Assembly: GCA_035236585.1 (NCBI GenBank)
Contig: CP141132.1
Span: forward strand, 81,024,880 to 81,088,879
DNA length: 64,000 nucleotides
Origin: Warburgia ugandensis
Lineage: Eukaryota; Streptophyta; Magnoliopsida; Canellales; Canellaceae
Reading direction: 5' to 3'
The translations under genes and the position numbers were made by a program. The notes beneath the pieces are model-generated. The model saw only the letters and a program-made list of their open reading frames with translations, searched no databases and was not told the origin of the DNA. The first letter of the stretch is position 1; each line of letters opens with the position of its first letter. Shown piece by piece: positions 46,145 to 57,426 of this stretch.

Positions 46145-46313
46145 ACAGTGCATAAAGCACCCATGTATGCAAGGTCTGGGAAAGGGGTAGACCACAAGGG
46201 TCAATGATATGCAACCTTACCTTACATTTTGCAAGAGACTGTTTTCACGCCTTGAATCCATGACTTTAAGATTACATGATGATAAGTCTACTGTTGCGCC
46301 AAAGCTCCCCTTC
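46145..46313 (-). mobile_element. Au SINE copy 19
   Basis: Inverted full-length copy: GTGCATAAAGCACCCATG, GGTCTGGGAAAGGGGTAGAC, TTTGCAAGAGACTGTTTTC, CTGTTGCGCCAAAGCTCCCC. No clear duplication. Confidence 0.87.
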
Positions 46314-46959
46314 ATACTATTTTAAGAAGCCTTACTACTAATGAACCATTTTACAAAAATGAAAGCATTCGGACGAGTGTAAGCCTAGGGTTAGCAACGG
46401 TTCATGGAGTAGATTATCTCATTCCCGCTTTGGGCTGAAATGGGTATCTCGGAAGTTTCCCATTATATTGTCCGAAAATTTTAGCATTGAGATCTACAGG
46501 CAATCGGGGCCAAACACGCCCTTGCATCTGACCTTTTGCCTTGAAATGAATCACAGGAAAATGAAGAAACTGTGGCCGGTAATCGTTAAATGGGACAGGC
46601 AGCGTATAGCACTGCTTATATTAAATAAATCAACAGTTTAAATTCTTATCGAAAAAGAAAAGAAGGTACTGAAGCCAACTTTTAGAATTAAGACTTTGAG
46701 CGTTCATAAGAACGTGGCGGCATCTCAATACTGTTAGGGATTGGTAGTATTCATCCAACAGGCCCTGAGAGAAGCAAAATAATAATAATAATAATTTACA
46801 GCATGGACCATAAAAAGGATTATGGTCTGAGCTATGGGCCACCCAAGATGGGAATGCTCTGGAACTTGACCTATCTATTAAATTCATAGAAAAGAAAATC
46901 ATCGTTCGGTTTGAATGCTATTTCACGGGAAACGTAATGTAATGTGTCAGGCTCCACAA

Positions 46960-47275
46960 TTAACCTGAAATTGAAGTTGCACCTACCCTGGCTTGCCATG
47001 GAACTTGCCTTTCACCTACTAAATATTCAGGATGTCCCGACTAGCTCTGGCTTACGCCTGAAATTGAAGTTGTACCTATCCTGGCTTGCCATTAAGGTGT
47101 CATGGCTCAACCACTTCTATGGGGTTTACCTTTCACCTAATAAATGTTCTGGGCATCCCAATCACTTCAACAGGACTTGCCTTTCACCTAATTAATATTC
47201 TGGGCATCCCAATCACTTCTACAGGACTTGCCTTTCACTTAATAAATATTCTGGGCATCCCAATTATGGGACTTG
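46960..47275. repeat. Tandem repeat with 51-bp units
   Basis: The unit CTTTCACCTAATAAATATTC.. GGGCATCCCAATCACTTC starts at about 47131, 47182 and 47233 (period 51). A more diverged unit starts near 47010. A second word, CCTGAAATTGAAGTTG, repeats at about 46961 and 47059. The repeat ends in a CT run. Confidence 0.75.
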
Positions 47276-47994
47276 CCTCTCTCTCTCTCTAAGGCTGAGC
47301 AAATGAAGATTACAAAGGAAATCACTCACACATTTTCCTAATCTACTTGTTTTGTTGGGAGGCGTCTCTCCACTAAACAACTGGACTACTAGGCTTAATT
47401 ATCACCATTTAAGAAATAAGAGACAAATAAAGTCGTAACACTTAAAAATAAAAGTTTTGCCACCTAGGAATCTGAGCCATACTGAATCATCTTAGTGGTT
47501 TGGATTACCCATCCACCACTTTTACTCCATATTACACAGCATAGTGTGGTCATCCTACATTAAAGGTCGTTTGGATGAGAAGTTTGTAAAGAAGATTGAT
47601 GCCATCTTTTATTATAGAAAAAAAGAGATCAACCATGCAAGCATTTGATCCTTGTTCAATTATATACATATATATCAGGGGTATTAGCAATAGTAAATTA
47701 TTGCAGGTGTAAGCTGCAGCTAACAATGTATTGGATGAGAAAAAATAAAAAGGTATCATTTTTTGTCTTTTTTTGCCTTTTACTTTTTCTTAGTGAATGG
47801 GCTATTAGCTGCTCCTTAAGCCCACAATAATTTACTATTACTAATACTCCATATATATGCAAGTTTGCTAGTTAAAAATGCACATATACTAGCATGTAAG
47901 GAAAAAGTTGAGAGAGAGAGAGAGAGAGAGGAAAATCAAATGATGGTCTAAAGAGTAAACATGAGCATATGTAGGCATATTAAAAAGAATATGA

Positions 47995-48375
47995 CAAGCC
48001 CGGATAAAAAAGGAGGGTCTTGCGTCAGGTGCTAGTCGGCAAAGGGAAGTTAAAAATGATTATATTATTTCTTTCTTATAAATGAATATGCATTTGTATA
48101 TTAGTTTGTGAGGAAGAAATGAAAATCATCTTCAACTTCTTAAAATATGGCCACCCTTGGGTCAGGTAGCCAACCGACAAGGGAGAAGTTGAAGATGATT
48201 CTATTATTTCTTTCTTACAAATGAATATGCATTTGTATATTATTTTATGAGGAAGAAATAAAAATCATCTCCAGCTTCTTAAAATATGGCCACTCTTGCG
48301 TCAAGTAGCTAGCCGGCAAGGGTGAAGCTAAAGATGATTTTAATGAAAATCATCTTAAGCTTTTCAAAACTATGG
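47995..48375. repeat. Foldback repeat array B
   Basis: Same family as 19098-19590: spacer words such as CGGCAAGGG alternate with hairpin segments whose arms are GAAGTTGAAGATGATT and AAAATCATCTTCAACTTC. The last unit has lost its loop, leaving a near-perfect short hairpin at 48324-48363 (GAAGCTAAAGATGATTTT, four-base loop, AAAATCATCTTAAGC). The LINE begins right after it. Confidence 0.75.
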
Positions 48376-48384
48376 AAACCCCAA

Positions 48385-51300
48385 CATGACATGAATCGAA
48401 AATTGAAATTCGCTCAAGCTAGGGCGTTCCCCAAAAGTGATGCGCTGCATCGGATCCCAGGTGAGGTGAAAAATAGGCAAGGGTTGCTAGGACGTTCTCC
48501 TAGAAGCGATGCACTACATCGGATCACGGGTGTAATAAAAAATGGGCAAGGGCTGCTAGAGCGTCCCCTTGGAAGCGACACACTGCATCAGAACCCAAGT
48601 GTAGTGAAAAGTGAACATGAGTTCATACCATGGAGGTCGAGAAAGGCGATAGTAAATAGGGTATCTCTAGAACATAAGATTTGCATTGCTACATAGAATA
48701 TAGGGACACTAACAGGTAAGAGTTTGAAGTTAGTAGATACGATGAAACGTAGGACAGTCAACATCGCTTGTATCTAAGAAACTAAGTAGAAAGGGGCTAA
48801 AGCTAGAGAAATAGATGAGTATAAATTATGGTACGTAGGAAAGGAAAATAACAGAAATAGTGTAAGAATAATAGTGGATAAGGAATTAAAGGATAAAGTT
48901 GTGGACGTTAAAAGAATCGGTAATAAAATTATAATAATAAAAATTATTCTATGAGAACAGATTATAAATATTATAAGTGCATGTGCACCACAAGTAGGAT
49001 TACAAGATATAATAATCAAGAGATAGTTTTTGAAAGATATGGAGGGAGTCATGCAAGAAATTCCCAACACTCAGGGGATATTTATAAGAGTAGACTTAAA
49101 AGACCATGTAGGAAAAGATAATGAAAGATATAATAGAATACACGGAGGGTATGGTATAGGTGAACGAAACAAGATGAGGGAGAATATCCTTGATTTTGCT
49201 TTGTCATATAACCTATCCATTGCAAATACACTCTTTAAGAAGAGGGATGAACACTTAATAACCTTTAAAAGTGGACTTCATAAAAGCCAAATAGACTTTT
49301 TTCTACTTAGGAATAATGAACGATCTATATGTAAGGATTGTAAGGTGATACCCGGTGAGAGTTTAACCTCACAACATAGGTTAATGGTTATGGATATTCA
49401 TATCAAAAGATAGAGTAAAAGAATTGAACTTAATACACATCCAAAAACTAAGTGGTGGAACTTAGAAGGAGAGAAAATAACCTTATTCAAAAATAAGTTG
49501 ATGGTAGAAGGAAATTGGAACTGTGAAACAGAAGTAAATACCATGTGGACTAATATGGTTGAGTCCATTAAGAAAGTGGCAAAAGATGTCTTAGGAGTAT
49601 CTAAAGGTAAAAAGCTATTAACAAAAGAAACATGGTGGTGGAATGAAACAGTGCAAAAAGCTATTAAAGAAAAACGAGTGCATTTTAAAGCATGGAAAAA
49701 GATTAGAAATAATGAAAACTATGAAAAATATAAGAATGCTAAAAATGTTGCTAAGAGAATAGTAAGTGAGGCTAAACTTAAAGTATATGATGAGCTCTGT
49801 AATAGACTAGGAACAAGAGAAGGTGAGAAAGATGTGTTTAAACTTGCAAAAGTAAGAGAACAGAAGGGTAAGGACTTAGAGCATGTTAGGTGCATTAGAA
49901 GCGATGATCAAAGGGTATTAGTCAAAGATGATGAGATCAAACAAAGGTGGGAAATATACTTTCAAAAATTGTTAAATGACAATGGCCTTGAGAATATAGG
50001 GAATTAAAATACTATAAATCTAAATAACATTGGATATTATAGATATGAACGTAGGATTAGAATACCAGAAGTAAAAGAGGCCTTGAGAAAGATGAAATCG
50101 GGAAAGGCCATGGGGCATGATGGTATATCAATAGAGGTTTGGAAGCATATGAGAGATATTTGGGTAGTTTAGTTGACCAAGTTGTTTAACAAGATTATAA
50201 AATCAAAGAAAATGTCTAATGAGTGGAGGAAAAGCTTTATTGTATCAATCTATAAAAATAAAAGAGACATTCAGAGCTGCACTAATTATCGACGGATTAA
50301 ACTTATGAGCCACACCATGAAACTTTTTGAAAGAGTGATTGAGAAGAGGCTACGACATGAAACAAGTGTATTGGAAAATCAGTTTGGTTTCATGCCTAGG
50401 AGGTTTACCATGGAAGCTATTTTCTTATTAAGAAAATTAGTAGAGAAATATAGGGAGAGGAGAAAAGACCTCCAAATGGTCTTTATCGACTTAGAGAAAG
50501 CTTATAATAGAGTCCATAGAGAGTTCATATGGAGGGTGTTGGGTGGTAAAAGAGTTTCTCAGGGGTATATAGACATAATTAAAGATATGTATGAGGGAGA
50601 GGTAACAAATGTTAAGACCACTAGTGGCGTAACTGGTGATTTTTCTGTCACTGTCGGATTGCACCAAGGATCGGCATTGAGTCCATACCTTTTCACATTA
50701 GTTATGGATGAGTTGTCAAAAACATCTACATGAGGAGATTCCCTGGTGCATGCTATTTGCAGATGATATAGCCCTACTTGATGAGACAAGGGAGGGTGTA
50801 AACATAAAGCTAGAGTTATGGAGAGAAGCATTAGAATCTGAAGGATTTAAAATTAGCGAAACTGAGACAGAATATATGGAATGTAATTTTAGCAAGGAGA
50901 GTAGGAGTGGAACACCATTCAAGATTGATAACCAAGAGATCCTCGTGAAAGACCACTTTCGATACTTAGGATCATTGATCCATGAGAATGGAGAGATTGA
51001 GAAAGAGGTTACCCAGAGAATCGAAGAGGGTTGGGACAAATGGAGATATGCATCGGGTGTTTTATGTGACCGATGGGTGCCACTCAAACTAAAGAAAAAA
51101 TTCTATAGGATGACTATAAGGCCGGCCATGCTCTATGGATCAGAGTGTTGGGCAGTTAAGAAACATCATACTCATAGAATGAGTGTCACAGAAATGAGGA
51201 TGTTGAGATGAACGAGTGATAAGACAAGAAAGGATAGAATTAGAAATGAAAATATTAGGAAAAATTTAGGGGTAGCACCAATAGGTAACAAGATGAGGGT

Positions 51301-51557
51301 GATTAGACTTAGATGGTTTGAACATGTTCAAAGGAGGCCAACAACAACACCAGTTAGAAAGAATGAGGCAATACAAGTAGAAGGTTCTAAAAGGGCAAGG
51401 GGAAGGCCCAAAAGAACGTGGATAGAAGTGGTGAGGAAATATTTAAAAACTTTAGGACTAAATAAAGTTATGGTATTTAATAGAGTGGAATGGAGGAATA
51501 AGATTCCTGTGGCTGACCCCTAATTGGGATAAGGCCTTGATGATGATGATGATCCAA
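48385..51557 (+). mobile_element. RTE-clade LINE (non-LTR retrotransposon), decayed
   Basis: One long ORF is recognisable in pieces. The 5' part (48415-48620) is a 69-bp repeat, three copies, reading SDALHRIPGEVKN-type peptides. Next is an AP-like endonuclease region (about 48680-49412: NIGTLTGKSLKLVDTMKRR, FKSGLHKSQIDFF, CKVIPGESLTSQHR), a linker, then reverse transcriptase (about 50040-51210) with LMSHTMKLFERVIEKRL, QFGFMPRRFTMEAI, VFIDLEKAYNRV, GLHQGSALSPYLF and the catalytic LFADDIALLDE near 50755. The tail ends NWRNKIP-like (EWRNKIPVADP) followed by a GATGAT repeat, the usual RTE 3' end. Breaks include TAG where Trp of ATWNIG is expected (near 48696), TAA for Gln in CIQE and TAG for Trp just after (near 48775-48790), stops near 49025, 49412, 50005 and 50170, and a frame change near 50720. 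It is not autonomous now. Confidence 0.9.
48430..48640 (+). repeat. 69-bp tandem repeat in the LINE 5' region
   Basis: Units start at about 48436, 48505 and 48574 (AGTGATGC, AGCGATGC, AGCGACAC), each 23 codons long, and stay in one frame. The repeat is part of the element and belongs to its N-terminal coding or leader region. Confidence 0.75.
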
Positions 51558-52261
51558 CTATTCATCTAATTCGACCATTCGACCTCAGCATGATTCTCTA
51601 CTTTTTGCTTGGTCAAATTGTAGTGAACCCATACTAATAATGAGTACAAGATACTCTTCTTCTTCTTTTTGTAATTTGTTTTCCTTTTATTGAGAAACAT
51701 AGATTCAATTTTTATGATGAGGTCTCTCTATGTGAATTATATAATGCCCTAGGAAATAAGCGGAAGGATATGTTGATTGAAGAAAAACAAGGTGTGAAGA
51801 ACTATCTCTTGGATAACAATCTCAGAAAGAGAGATACAAAAAATAGTCATTATTTACAACCATAAGAGATGGAGAAACAAAGGCAAGGCCTTAGAAATTT
51901 CTAATAAATTTGAATTTCGATACCAAGGAAATCTAATTGAGACCAAACTAGAGAAATGTTTTACATACATATAAAAATACATAAAGTAGAAATACACTAT
52001 ATTTTGTTCAATACATAAAGTACAAAAGTTTGTAGCTTAGAATTCTAGATAGAGAAGAGAGTAGGGCTTAATAGTAAGTAAGAGAGAAAAATTTATGAAA
52101 AGAAGATGGTCCTGCAAGAAAATTTTAGACATCTTAAACTAGCAATTATTTGTTTTGTGCATTTCTACATTAATAACTTCTTGAACTAAACCAGATGTAC
52201 ATATATCAAAGCAATATTTATTTTGGGATGTCTACATTAATAAATACTATCACCAATTCAA
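51558..52261. other. AT-rich intergenic stretch, nothing recognised
   Basis: No domain, repeat or splice pattern could be recognised between the LINE tail and the repeat block that follows. Confidence 0.5.
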
Positions 52262-52732
52262 TTCGAAACTCACTCTTAACACCTTGCTTTTCTTGGTCTC
52301 ACAGTTGCTCATTTGCTCGGGGTTATTATATGATAGTGTGAGACTGAGACCTTGACACAATGGTAGAGTTGTCATCGTGTGATCTTAAGGTCATGGGTTC
52401 AAGGCATGAAAACAGCTTCTTACAAAATATAAGATAAGGTTGCATACTGTTAACCCTTGTAGTTTGCCCCTTCCCCAGACCTTGCATATGAGAGCTTCGT
52501 GCACCAGGACTGCCCTTTTTAGTGTGAGACTGAAACCTGTCCTAGATAGTATAGATGTGAGGGACTCTCGTCTAAAAGATAACCCTTAACACTTTGTTTT
52601 TCTCTGTTGCTCCACGGGATTATGATATAATTCATAGAGAGGAAGCCTTAGCCTAAATCCTATAGTATGGAATTTCATCAAAAAGATAATTCTTAAGGCC
52701 TTACTTTTTTCTGCTACTTTTGTTTGCTCCAC

Positions 52733-52772
<40 letters not shown>

Positions 52773-52964
52773 GCCTAAATCTTTTAGATGTGAGAACATC
52801 ATTTAAAAGATAACTCTTGACACCTTGCTTTTCTCTGAGTGACATATGTCCATTTGCTTCGTTAGATTGTTATATAATTCAGAGAGAGATACCCTACATC
52901 CTCTAGATGTGAGGCTCTTATCTAAAAAATAGCTCTTAACACATTGGTTCTCTTCGAGACATAT
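52262..52964. repeat. Five-copy degenerate tandem repeat with an AG microsatellite
   Basis: Units of about 95-110 bp share CTCTTAACACCTTGCTTTTC, a Cys/Trp-free AT-rich middle with GTTATTATATGATA or GATTATGATATAATTC, and AGATGTGAGGCTCTTATCTA-like ends. Clear copies begin near 52270, 52585, 52690, 52808 and 52930. Au SINE copy 20 is inserted in it, and an uninterrupted (AG) tract occupies 52734-52768. Confidence 0.65.
52348..52520 (+). mobile_element. Au SINE copy 20
   Basis: Near-complete copy (GACCTTGACACAATGG to GCACCAGGACTGCCCTTTTT). Perfect 13-bp duplication AGTGTGAGACTGA (52335-52347 and 52521-52533), which belongs to the surrounding repeat. Confidence 0.94.
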
Positions 52965-53712
52965 TGTAATAGCTTGAGGTCTCATAACAACGATATTGTC
53001 CGCTTTATGGAGCCCATACACCCCTCACAGTTTTGTTCCTCCTCAGTTTTCTAGGAAAAAGGCTTCGTTGCTAAGAGAGTTTCTCAACCTCTTATAAACC
53101 GGCCAATTCCCTCTCCCCAGGCAATGTGGGTCTATAATAGCTCGGTGGCTCCCACTTACAACAATATTATCCCCTTTGGGAAACTGGCCACCTATACAAG
53201 TAGTCCCCTCACAGTTTTGTTCTTCCCTGGTTTCCTAGAGAAAAGGCCTTATTGTAAGGAGAGTCACACACAATTCTTATTAATAGCGTAGCAACTTTTC
53301 CCTTAGTGATGTAGGACTAACTCTCTGTTCCTCAGCCATCTCCCATTTATAGGGTACCTAGGCCTTCACATCTTCTCTCCTTAAAGAACACGTGTCCCCT
53401 CGTGTTAACCATGAAATCAAGCACCCACGTGCAGCCAGCCACACATCGAGTCAAGGATTGACTTTGATAACATTTGTAACAACTCGATGGCTCCCACTTG
53501 CAACAATATTGTCTACTCTAGAAAACTGGCTACCCACACAACCAACCCCCTCATGGTTTTACTCTTCTCTAGTTTTTCAGGGAAAAGGCCTTGTTGTAAG
53601 GAGAGTCACACACCACTCTTATTCATAACCCAGCAACTTTTCCCTTAGCAACGTGGGATTAGCTTCTTGTCCCTCAACCATCTCCCATCTACAGGGTACC
53701 TAGGCCTTCACA
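52965..53712 (-). mobile_element. TRIM retrotransposon fossil, cluster 1 (three LTR copies)
   Basis: Read on the minus strand: LTR at 53475-53712 (238 bp, TGTGAAGGCC .. GTTACA), internal region of about 104 bp (53371-53474), second LTR at 53133-53370 (also 238 bp), then a partial third LTR at 52965-53132. The internal region opens AATGTTATCAAAGTC, a decayed initiator-Met tRNA primer site. It carries no coding capacity, as is usual for terminal-repeat retrotransposons in miniature. The LTRs differ at many sites, so the element is old. Confidence 0.75.
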
Positions 53713-53849
53713 TATCCAACAGGTTTCAAAAAGATTAAGTTAGCCTCTATTTGTCTCTCGAATCATAACTAAGACTTGTCATAAATGTCTATATGTAATT
53801 TGGTTCATCTAACCATGCCAGAATTTTATACAGGATACTAAATTACACA

Positions 53850-55243
53850 TATTCTATCTACACCTTAAGCAAGCTCATGTAACATAGAAGAAAGCGTAGA
53901 ATTAGTATCCAATGATATCTTAATAGGTATGTTATATGCATTTGAAGTGTACCTTCTATCTCCGTATCTGATGCCTGTGTTTGTCCTGAGGTGATGTCAA
54001 GTACATGACCTTCACTTTCAATGATCTGATCCTTTGAGGTTCTTTTTCTTCCTCTTTCTTTGGACAATGCATGGTGAGGTGTCCCCTCTCTTTACAATTG
54101 TAACACTTGATTCTACTGCAGTGTTTTGCCTAGATGGTGGTTCTTGCATTGTGGACATGTTTTATATACTAATGATAAATTCTTGTGATCAAATGGCCAC
54201 TCCTATTGAGGATGGGGACTTGGAGACTGTATTAGTCATTTTCCTTTGTTGGCATGTCCACTTGTGCTGATATCCTTTTTCCACTTATGTTGGTCTTCTA
54301 ATGTCCTTTGATAATCCTTCTCAAAAAGAGAAGCTAACTCTACTGTCTTTGCCATAGTATCAGGTTGAAACCCTATAACTCTATTTCTCAAACTAGGGTT
54401 TAATCCATCAACAAATTTATCTACAACCTTAGCCTCTGTGGTACATACCATGGGTGCAAATCTATGAAGACAAGCAAATATATTCTTATATTGTGTTACC
54501 ATAAAATTTCCTTGCTCCAAATTCATAAATTCTCTCTCTTTTTCTTTTCTCCCATGTCTTGGAAAATACTTTTCATAGAAGACAGCTTTAAATTCTTTCC
54601 AAGAAATGACATCTTTTCCTTCAAAATGTAGTTCAGCCATTTCCAACCAAAAGCCGCTTCTCTTGTCAAGATAAAGGTAGCCATTACTACTTTTCTGTTC
54701 TCTGAAATTTTCATTGCCTTTATGACCTTCTCTGCTTCAAAAATCCATTTCTCTGTTGAGTAGGATTCATCCTCTCTAGAGAACGATAGAGTCAGCTTCT
54801 TGAATCTTTCCAATTGAGCTTCCGCTCTTTCATCAACTTTATCATATGTCTCTATTCTAGCAGTTATTTCTATCTGTGGTTGATTCTGGAAAAATTGGCC
54901 TACGTGTTGCATGAATTTCTGCACTATTTCAATTGATGAGGCTCCTTGCTCAAGGAAGTTGTCAGGATTATTCTTATTCCTAGGGCTTATATGCTTACTC
55001 CTCTTACGTAGCATTTCTGCAATTTCACATGTACACAACTCTAACTAAGTACTTATACTCTAGTTATATATATTTCCAATGAGACATCTATTTTCAAGTT
55101 ACACTAATCCTATAAAAGTATTTTCTCTAATTATTCAGACTAGAAAATAAATTTCTCTTAACAATGTTGACTATTTATGATTTTTCACTTATAATTGGCA
55201 GTGAATGACATGAATCTGGGCTCTGATATCATCTATAATGACC
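53850..55243 (-). mobile_element. Ty3/Gypsy LTR retrotransposon fossil, gag part
   Basis: Minus strand: a primer site (TGATATCAGAGCCCAG near 55218-55236) complementary to initiator-Met tRNA, then a gag coding region (about 55038 to 54236) with the retrotransposon gag domain (WKEFKAVFYEKYFP, LRNRVIGFQPDTMAK), then a zinc knuckle of the CxxC..H..C type near 54060-54110. No protease, reverse transcriptase or integrase was recognised, and no matching LTR pair was found, so it is an incomplete, broken copy. Confidence 0.8.
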
Positions 55244-57048
55244 CAGGTTTTTGTATGCATTTTTAAATGCAAAATTAATTCTTAATGCATGATCGATCTT
55301 GTTTGAAAACACTTTTATAAAAACAATACAATGCAGCAGAAAAACCTTTTTCTTTTAAATTTACTTTGAAAACCCTAGTGTCATTTTTTCATTTCTCAAA
55401 ACAAGGATTCACGGTGAAATGAGCACTCATTTCCACTGAAAATCTGGCAAAGTTTTCTCTGTTTTTCGAACAAGAGACATTTAACCCATGTTATTGCGAA
55501 GTACTTGATAAGCACTCATTTGAATTTCAAAATACAATTGGAGACTCCGTCTCCTTTTCAAAAATGTTTAACATGCAACATTCTCAAGATTTGTCAATCA
55601 CAGCCTAACTACAATGTAAATCACATATGAGGTAGAAACATTACCTATAGTCAACATAACCTGAGTTTCTCATTGAAACTCTAGATTACCTTGCTTTTTA
55701 TCTTCTTGAAATCTTCAAGTAGTTTTTCTTAGAGCCTTAATATTCTTTCTAAATCTTTTCTAGTTGACATGTGGTAAAAAGTGGTGTGAGTATACAACAC
55801 ACTCAGTAGGTAATCTAATACTGCCAAGTTTCAAATGATCTTCAAAATGACAAAATGATTTGAGAACTATTTCAGGTTTAGAATGTTTTGAAATTATTAT
55901 ACTAATGACATGATGCATGTGTGTGTGTGTGTGATGTAAGTGTATATGATTTTCTTATAAATTCACGATTCATTTTACGTTTCTTATATGACATTCTTAC
56001 AACTGAAGTATGTAAATTGATATATGGATTTAAATTCATGTTTCATACCTAATTTGAAAGAATCATCAATTATTCAATTCAAAGTATTCAAATACTTAAT
56101 TTACTTATGAGACATGAGAAAATAATGATTTGTATATGCATGAATTCCTCATTTTGGAAAGAAAGCTTTTTGAGATATACAAAGATAAAAATAACCTAGA
56201 TTGGTTATTGAGCTATACTTTGACAAGAATATTTGAGATATATAGTTTTGCATAAAGTATGCGTACTATTTTATAAGATTTGAGATGTATGGTGTGATCT
56301 TTTGGTGGTGATTGCCCCATAAGGTTAGTCTACCTGAATGTGTTGCAAAGGGACCTTAGGTTAGTTCGCTTGCATGTGTTGCGAAGAGACCACAGATTAG
56401 TCCTCCTACATGTGTTGCAAAGGGACTACAAGTTAGTCTACCTGCATGTGTTGCAAAGGGACTTCAGGTTAGTCCGCCTACATGTGTTGCAAAGGGACCA
56501 CAAGCTAATCCACCTGCATGTGTTGTAAAGGGACCATAGGTTAGTCTGCCTGCATGTGTTGCAAAGGGACCTCAGGTTAGTCCGTCTGCATGTGTTGCAA
56601 ATGGACATTTGGTGATTTACCTTATGAGGTTAGACCTCTTGCATATGTTGCAAAGGGACACTAAGTGAGTCCGCTTGCATGTGTTGCAAAGGGACATATG
56701 GTTAGTTCGCCTACATGTGTTGCAAAACGGCACTTGGTGATTTGCCCTATATGGTTGGTCTCCCTAACATTTGTTGTCAAAAGACCTTTTGTAGTATTTT
56801 GTTTTACTACACATGATATGTTTTTACATGATGAACTGGTTATTTGAAATTATACTACATATTGTTTTAAAATGGCCATCATTTAGTTTAACTAAATCTT
56901 TCTTTGAATTTTAAAGTAATGATATGATACTTGATTGGTATGTATGATATAGATTTTGATGGTGACATACATATATGTATATACATGCATATGTGTGCTA
57001 TGATGCATTCTATTAAATGACTTATGACAATATGATATTATTATCAGA
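55244..57048. other. Probable LTR or leader of the Gypsy fossil, then unique sequence and a minisatellite
   Basis: The primer site at 55218-55236 implies LTR sequence directly to its right (ending CCTGGGTCATTATA on the minus strand), but the outer boundary could not be set. The rest is AT-rich, with a TG run near 55918, a 36-bp minisatellite (56325-56775) and no gene. Confidence 0.4.
56325..56775. repeat. 36-bp minisatellite, about twelve copies
   Basis: The word TGTTGCAAAGGGAC recurs at 56341, 56377, 56413, 56449, 56485, 56521 and on to about 56730, with an exact 36-bp period in the first seven units and looser spacing later. Each unit has TTAGTCCGCCTGCATG-type sequence. The period keeps one plus frame open (LHVLQRD repeats), which looks incidental. 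Confidence 0.9.
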
Positions 57049-57426
57049 AAAACCATGGGTGCTCTAAAGCAGATAATATCGTTGCTATGGGACCCTAGGA
57101 TGTAACAAATGATATCAGAGTCAGTTCCCCTTGTGGTGCAGTAGCTAGCTGCACGCGGGCGCTTGGTCGTGGCTATCATGCAGGGACACATGTTCCCTAA
57201 AGGGGAAGATGTGAAGCCTTGAGGGATAAATCCCAGGACAGGTGAGGTACTGAAAGTTAGTCTTACATTGCCTAGGAGAGGAAACTGGGTAGTTTATAAG
57301 AATTAGGGAAACTCTCCTAGCAACGAGGCCTTTTTCCTAGAAAACTGGGAAGGAATAAAACCATGAGGGGTGTATGGGTACCCCAAAGCGGACCATATCA
57401 TTGCTTTGAGACCCTGAGCTATTACA
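57049..57426 (+). mobile_element. TRIM retrotransposon fossil, cluster 2
   Basis: Same family as 52965-53712, opposite orientation. A partial LTR end (57049-57107, .. GATGTAACA), an internal region of about 102 bp (57108-57209) starting AATGATATCAGAGTCAG (primer site), and a second LTR at 57210-57426 (217 bp, TGTGAAGCC .. GCTATTACA). No coding region. Confidence 0.75.

Larger units (their letters stand above)
44350..48384. other. Intergenic region between peroxiredoxin and the RTE LINE
   Basis: No gene. Contents: Au SINE copies at 44560-44690 and 46145-46313, a MITE relative near 45019, the 51-bp tandem repeat at 46960-47275, a GA run near 47912, and foldback array B at 47995-48375. Confidence 0.55.

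Noticed and set aside
49030-49413. Open frames within 48322-51523 as separate host genes
   Set aside because: They are consecutive pieces of one RTE LINE.
56340-56528. Open frame of LHVLQRD repeats
   Set aside because: Produced by a 36-bp repeat whose period is a multiple of three; no start context or splice pattern suggests a gene.
56325-56775. Regular repeats resembling a CRISPR array
   Set aside because: There are no unique spacers of constant size, and the genome is a plant nuclear one; it is a minisatellite.
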